Shown in pieces: positions 55,835 to 64,000 of a stretch of 64,000 nt of DNA. Origin of the DNA: Favolaschia claudopus (lineage: Eukaryota; Basidiomycota; Agaricomycetes; Agaricales; Mycenaceae); the NCBI GenBank assembly GCA_037176885.1, contig JAWWNJ010000086.1:558001-622000 (forward strand), read 5' to 3'. A program made the position numbers and the translations under genes. Each line of letters begins with the position of its first letter. Positions within the stretch are counted from its first letter, which is position 1. The notes below the pieces were generated by a model. It saw only the letters and a program-made list of their open reading frames with translations. It had not been told where the DNA came from and did no database searches.

Positions 55835-56038
55835 TGTTAGGACTCCGATCCTAACTTACCAGCGCAGCGACTTTGAACAATGTGTATTGAAGAAAGTACT
55901 GCACGTAGTGGTAAGATGTTAAGAATAGAGTAAAGAATAGTAAATAAAGCGACAGTATTTATACCTCGGCAACGTCCGTGAAGCGAATAAGCAATATAAG
56001 GAAACAGGTCTTCGAGGGGGTGGGTTGCACTCCTAACA
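55835..56038 (-). repeat. Long terminal repeat (5' LTR by proposed orientation)
   Basis: See 47469-47664. CAGAA follows at 56039-56043. Confidence 0.85.
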
Positions 56039-56043
56039 CAGAA

Positions 56044-56888
56044 CGATCTGGATAATGAAGATTCCTAAGCGCAATACCACCGGGGGCATGTATCCCTCAG
56101 AGAAATAACTCACAAATGGGCTCTTTTGAAGCGAAGAACGTTGGCGGCGCCTCTGAATATGGCGATGGCCAAGGGGGAATCGAAAATCGGATATAGGGTC
56201 AATAAAATTTTTAAGGCCTCGGCCTGACCCCCCCCCCCTCCCCTCCTATATACAGTAATGATTTCCCACCATTGTCATCAAGCCGTTCTGCCGCGGCCCC
56301 GGCAAATGCCGTCCTCCCATTCCTCTGCGTATTTGGGCCTGCGGAAGGCATAGTTCGTGGTTTATACATGTTCATAAACTACTGGGGTTACTTTTAGGAT
56401 GGTTTTATTGCTCTATGGGGTAATTATCAAAGTGTTGAAGCTATTCGGGTGTCCAATCAGGTGCAGATTGCATTTTATTGGCGACCCCCAAGCTCAAGTA
56501 GGTATATAATTCACAGACATACTTCAGAGTGGGTACTGTATAGATGTAGAGTAAATGTAATTAGTTTTCTCGCATATACATAGCATCCACGACGATGCGT
56601 CGCACAAATTATGCTCGCAACGTGACCTGTTTACCGTGCGAAATCTCGCCAAATCGGGGCATTTATCGACACTTTGGCCGTCTAACTGTCTTTTGCACCA
56701 GAATGTGACTCAGAATCATGTCAAATATCATTTTCAAGCTCCTCCTGGGCTCCAGAACCATTTTGAGTACTAGACACTATAAAATTTTTCCGGACCCCCC
56801 CTCCCCCCCCACCCGCGGTACGAAATTTTAATCCCGATTCCCCCTTGGCGATGGCGGCGGAAGTCTCGAAAAATCGGTCATTTTTTTT
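56044..56888. other. Spacer with two poly-C motifs
   Basis: C13 tract near 56229 and C-rich tract near 56788, each after AAAATTTTT. AAGGGGGAATCG words occur in opposite orientation beside the two tracts. No gene. Confidence 0.4.
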
Positions 56889-56985
56889 TAGCCTCAGATT
56901 GCCGAGGGTTTTACTGGCCGAAGGCATCGGCTTTAATCGGTCTGGCAACCGATTTGCCATCACCCTTGGAATGGCGGGGTTGCCG
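56889..56985. repeat. Third copy of the repeat at 15702-15800
   Basis: TAGCCTCAGATTGCCGAGGG and ATCGGCTTTAATCGGTCTGG are shared, including the AATCGGTC hairpin. The outer end found at 11212 and 15638 is lacking. Confidence 0.8.
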
Positions 56986-57560
56986 GCCACCGAGCTGAAT
57001 CCTCTGCGCTGATTCACTTCCCTGTCATACTGTCGACACTTTGCACACACACCCGCACGACACCACACCCACACATCCGCCTACACATCGACATACTTGC
57101 TCCGACGACATTCATTCCGGAGTCACATACACACATCCGGGACGACTTTCATTCCTCGGCTACATACATTCACACCCACACCTACACCTTCTCTTCTACA
57201 CCTTACCATGTCTCTATCCAACGCGGATAAAACAAGCGGAACGGAATGGGAGCACACGGATTAATCCTACAACAGCTTAGGCCTTCACGAGTAACCTTCT
57301 ATCGTAGCCTCTCGCTCACGCAACCATCTAGTGTTTTGCTACTCTAATAATCTAATTAGAAGCTGCTAGAGTTTTATACGTCAGCTCACTCAGTTGATTT
57401 TTTTTTAAAAAAAACAGACAGAGTTCGTCATCTCTCGTGTGCGAATCTATCCTTCGAGCAAGTCCTAATTATGGCCGAAAAATACATGCATAACCCGGAT
57501 CGGGATCCTAGACTGGCCCCGCAGTCCTATTACCGTACGAATCTGTTCCGGGATCCTTTA

Positions 57561-58560
57561 TCACATCCCTGGCGCATCAGAAACGGTAGGATATATCCCA
57601 GCAATAAGCGCGATCTCGGCGCACTCCTCTTCGGTTACTGGTCCGCAAATACGAAGTTCTTGTAGTCTGCAGCCGGTCCTTTGAATCCAATCAATGAAAG
57701 GGATATGCGGCCAGGGATCTGCAGAACGAGGCAGCGAAATCCGCATGGCGTGAAGGGAGTGAGAGTTGAACGCGTTGAAAAGTGGCGACAAGTCCTCGAG
57801 ACTGCTGATCTCCAGCTGACGCAAATATTTGAGCAGCATAGGAGCGAAAACCAGCGGATCAGTCGAGGACTCTCCCCAATACCCAACCAGCTCAAAGCGC
57901 GCCTCACATACCCGCCTGCACTGCGATAGGATCCAGCCACACTCCATCACAGACATCTCGTACGCCAGGTAGAGGCGAGTGACATTAGTCCAGTCATGGT
58001 CAAGCCGTGGGGAGCTATCCGAACGGAAGCCTCGGAAGTTGACGTACGTCAAAGATTTCATCGCAGATGATCTGAACAGATTGCACAAGAGTTGTGTGAC
58101 GGTCAGATCGTCCCACTCTACATCCAGCGAAAGTTCCTGCAAAATAAGAATTTGCGATTTTGATTCGGCCAAAAACGAACAGGATCCTTCCACACAGATG
58201 ACCAACGAAGTGAAACGGGTCAAATGATCGAACACGGTGGAAAGAAAAGCGGTCAGGCTGGGATTGGGCGGGCTCTAGAACAAGGCGAAGCGAGAATGGA
58301 CGAGACCCGGAACGCTTGAGCCACAGCAGTAACAGTTCGGTGTCGTCTTCTGCCAGCGACGATTTCTGAAAGTTCAAAGAACTCCACAGATCGCGGGTCG
58401 AGGTGGCTATCGATCTCCAATGCGCGCACACAGCGGCAAGGAGCAACGGCGCATGAGCAGGATGAGGGCTGCAGTACTGTTCCTTCGACATTGTGACACA
58501 GAAGATTTCATGTATCAGTTCCACGGGAAGGCTTTGTCTGCGTGCCTAGATTAAGTCGGT
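57561..58560 (-). pseudogene. F-box family gene with frameshift
   Basis: A minus-strand exon enters after an ACTTAATCTAG acceptor near 58550 and reads LPVELIHEIFCVTMSKEQY, LLLAAVCAHWRSIATSTRDLWSSL and LLLWLKRSGSRPFSLRLVLE. This is the F-box domain plus linker typical of Agaricomycete F-box proteins, which bind Skp1 in SCF ubiquitin ligases. Near 58265 the frame slips by one, then continues LTAFLSTVFDHLTRFTSLVI, LQELSLDVEWDDL, SLTYVNFRGF and LQELRICGPVTEEECAEI (leucine-rich repeat-like) to a stop at 57561. A missing first exon and one indel suggest a recent pseudogene; a sequencing error is the alternative. Confidence 0.7.
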
Positions 58561-58683
58561 CTGCAACGTCGGCCAAACGAAGGGAAAGCTCACATTGACA
58601 TTAGCACAGACCTCGGCAATATCTAAGAAGCACCACTCTGCGCGTATTAATATTCATTGGCGTGATGACACCTTGGTGCCGAT

Positions 58684-58850
58684 CGGTGATTGACGATCGT
58701 GTTGACATACGGTAGACATTATTACTTATGTCGATCGATTCGTCTACCGTATTCGGACCTATCAACGGTATGTCAACAGTTTGTCAACAGGTCAACACGA
58801 GCGTCGATCGTGTTGACAGCTGTTGACAGGCAATTGACATCATGTTAGAG
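58684..58850. repeat. Cluster of GTTGACA/TGTCAAC words
   Basis: About eight copies in both orientations within 170 bases, mixed with GTCGATCG words. Confidence 0.8.
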
Positions 58851-59133
58851 CTCAGCGTTCGATCGCCGGTATCGATCGCATCAAACGCAGCCACCACACT
58901 CAGTAAGAAGTTAGAAGAAGATTGAGATGTTGAACCTAGCATAGAATGGTGCGATCAAACGATGGTCCCACGGTTCGACTCAACCATTACGACGAAACTG
59001 TATTGAGGGGGATGAGAGACTGTGGAGGTTGAATTCAATGCCTTGGGGCAGTGTATGGCAGACATACTGTGCAAAAAGATTTTGTCGACAACTGTGATAG
59101 GGCTATATTATACTTACTTACACGCTTGCTAAG
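58851..59133. other. Unassigned spacer
   Basis: No gene recognised. Confidence 0.3.
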
Positions 59134-59135
59134 TA

Positions 59136-60252
59136 CAGTTGTCGGAAAAACACAGTTTTGCTTGTAACGGATTGACCTGGCTTACGGCCTTGTGGAGCCT
59201 TGCAACTGGTGTGCGGGGTGGATTATGAGCCGTTTCAACTTGTTCAAAACCCTTGTAACTTGCCTAGTTTAGACCTAGCACAATATGAAGCTCCAAGCAT
59301 GCTAAATCCTGAGATAATAGTTATCTCGCCTTGAATTCGGGCCATTCATAGTCATCGTACGCAGGTCCCAGTCGCGCAAAAGTACTCGAAGCTTAACCGA
59401 GACCTGCCCTCAAGCGTTACGGCACCATGACGACAACGCCCCACAAAGGTGCTGCGGAGCGCCAAACACAACCACCACCCTTCTCTCCTCCTACCACCGT
59501 GTTCTTTCTTTCACCATCCAAGCACTCCTCGCCCACAACACTCTCCTCGTCGTCAAGTCGGCCTGTCTGCCCAATCTTAGCCAGCACCTCCCCTCTCAAT
59601 ACTCAGATCTCAGGGTTCAAGGAAACTTGATCCAGCGCGTCGAGGTCGATGACTCGATGCAACGTGAAGACTATCCTGGATTGTATGTGCGCTGTCGAGC
59701 CAAACAGAGAAGGTGGCTGTAGGGAACAGGGTCGTAGTTGCTGCGGCAAGTGAAGTCGAGCTCACCTTGTATTTCCGCTGGTGAGTGACTGCGGCATATA
59801 GTGTTGCCTTTGCTGAGTTGCTATAGGTGTTCCACCGCAGGGCCGTCAAGTCAGAGGTGAGTCGTTCCAGCGTGGTTTCGAAGCCTCCTGTTGATCAGTC
59901 ATCCAGCGCTTGACTGTTGAATCAACGTACGCCGGAAGGATCGACGGTACAGTGCTGTAAATTAATATCATTGTTTCTATAATACAGAGGAAATATAACA
60001 TTTGTTCGTTGAAAACCACTGAATTCCGTGTGAGTGGAGGGCAAATAGTGTTATTAGGCGGGTGAGGTGGATTGCGACCTTGCGGCGGCTTAGGATACCG
60101 TAATCCGTTGGAGTGGCTTAAGAGTCTCGGGGTGGATTAGAAGACTCCATAATCCCGAAACTATGCGTCATAAGCCACGCTCCGCTTACGACCTTGTAGT
60201 GGCTTGGGACCCAGCCCAAGCCGCCACAAGCAAAACTAGATTTTTCCGACAG
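59136..60252. mobile_element. 1.1-kb non-autonomous element, TA target
   Basis: Left end CAGTTGTCGGAAAAACACAG and the right end in reverse CTGTCGGAAAAATCTAG share GTTTTGCTTG inside; TA stands at both outer edges. Holds a serine/proline-rich frame (59427-59630, MTTTPHKGAAERQTQ...) that I could not support as a gene. Confidence 0.6.
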
Positions 60253-61078
60253 TACCTTACACTAGCAGGAACTCGTGCTCTGCTACGAAAGTATAAACAC
60301 AGTTGACCACGAATAGGCCAGCACTAAGAGCTCAAGTAAACATCAAGTATGCAATACATATGCTCTGTCCAGAAGTCTTCCCTCCTTCATGCATTCTGAG
60401 TGCTCAACACAGCTGATTCAGTTCTCACTACTACAGAGCAAGTAGAAATAAAACCTGCACTTCTGTATTCAATAGACGCTCGTCACCAACCTGCGGTTGG
60501 TTCCTCGCGTCCTTGTGTCCAAGATACCGGTCCCAATACTTGCGTACTTAGATTGAGCCTGTTCTCCTCCAACGAATCCCGCCAGACGAACAGCAAGAGC
60601 AGCGAGCCTGAGCAAATGCAGGTTGGCTCCTGTGCAACTTGTGAGGTAGGATAAGAGGGTGACGCTCGTAGACAATTTCAGTTTATGAAGGTGAACACGG
60701 ACAGAACAAAGAAATTGAACTGGGGAGATTCCAACATGCATCACCCAGGGACATGTGCATTGTGCACATTCAGCATGGCAGTCTTAGGATGGGCCAAATT
60801 CAACTCTACAGCTTGAGACATAAGAAGAGCGCCGGCGGTAAGTGTACTTGGGAATTGTGCTCGTAGCCGGGTTTCAGAGCGTTGTGAAATACAGGTACGA
60901 TAGCAATATCCCAAATGAGCTAAGTGTACTTGAACGGAGGCACTTAAAAAATCCGTCCAGCACAGTAGGGAAAAGCGAGTATGCAGTACTGTACACAATG
61001 ACAGTCTTTGGGGATATCAATTCTCATGAAGAATATGCAGAGCATTCAGGGTGGTGCTCGTAGGGGAAGAAATTCCAA
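60253..61078. other. Unassigned spacer
   Basis: Weak frames only; HEEYAEHSGWC (about 61026-61060) may belong with the next entry. Confidence 0.3.
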
Positions 61079-61384
61079 GTGTCAGTCCGCCGAATCGAGA
61101 TTCGCGCTCCGGCAAATGGTTCACAGCCGGATCTGGTTTCAGTGAAGACGGATGACAATGGCCGCAAGCATACAACTCGCGCATTTAATACCGAGACAGC
61201 CGAGCAACTCAATGCCTGGCTGACTGGATATGAGGCACAACTCCGGCAAATGTCTGATATCAATTTTGATTTTTCTGTCCACGTCTTGCTATTGCTTTAC
61301 AAGGAGTTGGTGGAAAAGAGGGTTGGAAAGAAAAACGAGGGCCTAGACGACGAGTTTTGGGCAGCAGTTGACGGAACTGACTGA
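61079..61384 (+). pseudogene. C-terminal fragment, possibly of a KDZ-type transposase
   Basis: Reads RAFNTETAEQLNAWLTGYEA, QLRQMSDINFDFSVHVLLLL and YKELVEKRVGKK to a stop. The pattern ExAEQLNxWLxGxxxQLxxM..NFDF...LLxxY is, from memory, like the end of KDZ-superfamily proteins of basidiomycetes, but no catalytic part is present. Stops precede it, so it is a remnant. Confidence 0.4.
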
Positions 61385-61439
61385 TGTGAGCGTATCAATA
61401 GTCTCTATATTATTTCTATCTTGTTTTGATAAACTTTAC

Positions 61440-61720
61440 GCAGAGGGTCGGCGAACTTCAGTGTACTTTACACAGAAGTTCAGTGAATTTTACTGCACGG
61501 AAGTTCGGTGACCTTCATCGTACCTGGAACCAAAATTCAACGAAGTTCACCGTACCGCATTGCGATATAGATAAATAGTCATTATCAAACTCGTATTGAA
61601 GTGTTAGATAAATTGTTATCGAAGTTCAGTGAATATCATTGAAGATGGCATACAGGTTCACTGAGCCTCGGCGAACCAGTGAACCTCGATGTATCTAGGC
61701 AAGAGATTCAGTGAACGTCA
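61440..61720. repeat. Cluster of GTTCAGTGAA-like words
   Basis: AAGTTCAGTGAA, AGGTTCACTGAGC, CCAGTGAACCTCG and similar words recur about ten times in both orientations. Confidence 0.75.
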
Positions 61721-61774
61721 ATGTGTCAGAACCATTACCTTGCTTCAACTAACAAGCATGCTGTAATACTGCAT

Positions 61775-62364
61775 CAGTGTTGCATGTTAAGGGGTTATTA
61801 AGGGTCAAATCTGAAGCTAAGCCCTTAGGTCTTAAAATCCCCTTAATATTAAGGGCAAGTTAAGGGCAAGTTAAGACGAAGTTAAGGCTCACCTCCCAGT
61901 CTAATTTTTTCTCAGAGGGCTCAATGTGACGGATCGGCGTTCGCATCCGCTCACGGCGAGATCTGCCCGTGTCGTCCCCATGACTCCACGCACACAGCCT
62001 CGATTTTCCTGTATAAGTAGTTTAGTTCTTGTCGTAGTAGCTTTTCCCTTGGTCAATCCAGTACTTACACCAGTTCTTTGTTGATCCCCTTGTTCCGGAA
62101 CTCGACTCCCTCTCGCTTCCGTCACACTCAATATCCAGGTGAAATCCTTGCACAATCTACTTGCAATCGTGTGTTCTTTGTGCTCTTTTGATATGTTTGT
62201 ATAGGGCCTGAATTTGCAGCTACGTGTGGCACGAGGGTATTATGTAAGGGGTGTGTTAACCCTTAATTAAGACCTAACATCTTCTTTAGCTGAAGCTAAG
62301 GGTTAAAGTTAAGCCCAAGTTAACCCTTAATTAACTTGACCCTTAACTCTTAGGTTCAACACTG
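61775..62364. mobile_element. 590-bp hAT-type MITE, target duplication TACTGCAT
   Basis: Ends CAGTGTTGCATGTTAAGG and the reverse complement of CAGTGTTGAACC, flanked by TACTGCAT at 61767-61774 and 62365-62372. CTTAAC and GTTAAG words fill the outer parts, as in 28582-29103. The centre is unrelated, so it may be a captured sequence. Confidence 0.9.
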
Positions 62365-62428
62365 TACTGCATAGCCTTGAGTCATAAGTCAGCTAGTCCA
62401 ACATGTTTGGATCCCGTCCCAAATTAAA

Positions 62429-62492
62429 GGACTGGTAGCTCAGTTGGTAGAGCCACCACGGGAGGTCTCGAGTTCGATCCTCGACCAGTGCA
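62429..62492 (+). tRNA. tRNA-like remnant, too short for a functional tRNA
   Basis: GTAGCTCAGTTGGTAGAGC is a textbook D arm and A box, and GAGTTCGATCCTC a T arm and B box. Acceptor halves GGACTGG and CCAGTGC pair with one mismatch, and TTTT follows at about 62499. The total is only 64 bases: about ten are missing from the anticodon arm, so no anticodon can be assigned. Pseudogene or head of a tRNA-derived retroposon. Confidence 0.6.
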
Positions 62493-62499
62493 TTCTTCC

Positions 62500-63490
62500 T
62501 TTTACACACTTTCAATAACCTCCGCAGTTTTGAGACAATGAATGTCGGCTGGCGCACCGACGAAGTCCGATGGCGCGGACCGGCTTCGCGCATAATACAC
62601 AAAGTGTGAGCTAAGACAGGCGAGGCACGAGCCGGCTTAGTGAGAGGCAAGATGCCGATCCTGCCGCTTCATGCCGGCATGATCAAATCGGTACGATTCT
62701 GATCGCTACGCTCTCCTGCCAGCGCGTCGACGCTGCAGAGCACCTCGCTCGTCCTCTCTCGCTTCTATACGCGTTTTCTCCCGCCCTCCTCCCGTTTCCC
62801 ATTTGTTTTAGTTCCGCTTAGGCTGCTTTTGATCTCCTTTCCGGACCTTTGGTGGCCTTGGCGTGCAGGCTCGGCCGTTGCCGTGTTCCGTTCCTTTCGA
62901 CTCGGCTTTCCTGACGCCCAGATGAGTCGGCCGGAACGGCCGAGCCTTCCACACACCCACAAGACCCTGCCTTCATCAGCCTCTCTCATCCTCAGCCCTC
63001 TCTCTCATCACGGATCGAGAAGACCACGACCCGCCTTGCGCCCGCACCGTGCTTACAGCTGTGCTTACAAAGCACCTAGTCATGTAAGCATCTGCATTTT
63101 GGAGCCCTATACCGATGAATGGCGAAGCAAGCTTCCCCGTTATGACCCTGCTATAACAACAGAGGCTCTCCTTCTCTATTTCAGTACAAGATAGGTGTAT
63201 TCTGCACAATATTCATGATTGTGTTCCCTCTGTGCGGACTTAGACCTACTTAGACATTTCTGGGCACTCTCGGAAGTCCCCGGACGTGCCTTGACAGCTC
63301 ACGGGCTGATGGGTTTACGGCATGCGCTCCATCGTTGGGTGAATAGCGTTTACTGTAGCACTTGAAACGTAACGCGTAACTCCCGCCCTGTTTCGTTTCA
63401 ACGGTAACGCATAACGGTCGGGTGGACTGCGTGACATACAAAGATGTCGAATTATCATGTTTGTGGCTGTAAAATCTAGCTATATCTACT
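62500..63490. other. Unassigned spacer
   Basis: No gene recognised. A CT-rich, TTTT-rich patch at 62740-62860 could be promoter-like. Confidence 0.4.
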
Positions 63491-63494
63491 GCTA

Positions 63495-63825
63495 CTCGCA
63501 GTTACCAAAAGTAACCGAATTCGGGGTTTTGTCCCAGAAATTACGATGGTCAAAGAACTTTGAGCGATGAAGGGTTCATTTATAGCGTGTTTGCTACAAC
63601 TTTCATGATATAATTCATGATATAAACTTGGGGTAAGCTATCACACAGTGAGTGAATGAATTAATATTCAAAATACCATTAATTTGGCAGGGTTTGCCCT
63701 TTTTTGGAACCCACTCACCAGGATTTCAGGTGGGTGAGTACCTCAAACATAGGTTTACTATCTCATGACTTTGTACCTGAAAACTCAGGGATTGCTGGGC
63801 TATCCTCATCCTTCAATGAGGGTAT
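63495..63825. mobile_element. Partial copy of the 53920-54445 MITE family
   Basis: Begins CTCGCAGTTACCAAAAGT after TA and aligns with the reverse complement of 54120-54445. It is interrupted at 63826 by the next element. Confidence 0.8.
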
Positions 63826-64000
63826 GGTTGCGGACCGAACTTCGTGACAAGTCGCAGTCCCAATTTGGTAATTGATACTGTCACGTCAGTTTTCATTGAG
63901 ACATCCTGGGATTGTGTAAATAGCATTGCAAGAAGGTAATCTACAAACGTACTGGAGCAAAACTTCGAAAAATCGGTTTTCCGTGTTTTGCACGGCAATT
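63826..64000. mobile_element. Mariner-type MITE of the 14380 family, cut by the window end
   Basis: Begins TGGTTGCGGACCGAACTTCG after TA at 63824-63825 and aligns with the reverse complement of the right part of 14380-14893. Confidence 0.8.

Larger units (their letters stand above)
47469..56038 (-). mobile_element. LTR-flanked element with four nested insertions
   Basis: LTRs at 47469-47664 (196 bp) and 55835-56038 (204 bp) begin TGTTAGGA and end TCCTAACA. CAGAA stands outside both (47464-47468 and 56039-56043). On the minus strand GTGGGGAGAG sits just before the left LTR, as a polypurine tract would, so transcription is probably leftward. Nested inside are Tc1 (47709-49304), the split-repeat retroelement (50188-53317), a MITE (53920-54445) and a foldback (about 54985-55795). 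The remaining native element is about 2.5 kb, with one long reading frame and no recognisable pol, so it is non-autonomous. Confidence 0.85.

Overview
This window reads as nuclear DNA of a filamentous basidiomycete, most likely an Agaricomycete. The evidence is short spliceosomal introns of about 50-100 nt, an F-box family gene typical of mushroom-forming fungi, a double-psi beta-barrel (expansin-like) gene remnant, fungal-type Helitron open reading frames, Tc1, Copia, LINE-like and tyrosine-recombinase elements, and an internal tract of five perfect TTAGGG units. No rRNA, no CRISPR array and no intact housekeeping gene is visible. The region is a transposon graveyard with nested insertions, and most long reading frames belong to mobile elements or are broken.

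Layout. 0-9.4 kb: two inverted copies of a two-gene tyrosine-recombinase (Crypton-like) element, each with the recombinase gene and an unrecognised accessory gene converging tail to tail. The first copy carries two miniature elements inside its accessory gene. 9.4-20 kb: remnants of LINE-type endonuclease, an expansin-like gene piece, a Helitron helicase tail, and several miniature inverted-repeat elements (MITEs), one of them a 684-bp foldback. 20-29 kb: inverted repeat pairs, more MITEs and weak gene pieces. 29.2-31.4 kb: an unrecognised spliced gene interrupted by two hAT-type MITEs with clean 8-bp target duplications. 33.5-35.3 kb: Copia and LINE ribonuclease H remnants. 36.3-41.7 kb: a truncated split-repeat retroelement copy, a hAT-type non-autonomous element and a truncated Helitron replicase gene. 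43.4-45.6 kb: interstitial telomere repeat, MITE and a dead Tc1 copy.

47.46-56.04 kb is the most structured part: an LTR-flanked element with a 5-bp CAGAA target duplication on its outer edges. Inside it lie a nearly intact Tc1 element, a 3.1-kb retroelement with split direct repeats (order A1-ORF-B1-A2-B2) that encodes reverse transcriptase and RNase H but no recombinase, a TA-flanked MITE, and a large foldback. With these insertions set aside, the LTR element has a single minus-strand reading frame of about 576 codons with no recognisable reverse transcriptase. 57-64 kb: an F-box gene with a frameshift, clusters of short palindromic words, a possible KDZ-like tail, a second hAT MITE of a family also present at 28.6 kb, a tRNA-like remnant, and a MITE interrupted by another MITE that runs off the window.

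Functionally almost nothing here looks like a working pathway. The pieces most likely to retain activity are the Tc1 transposase at 47.9-49.0 kb (catalytic triad intact, frameshifted tail) and the reverse transcriptase at 50.5-52.6 kb. All splice models and target-site reconstructions were made by eye and are inference until supported by RNA or comparative data.
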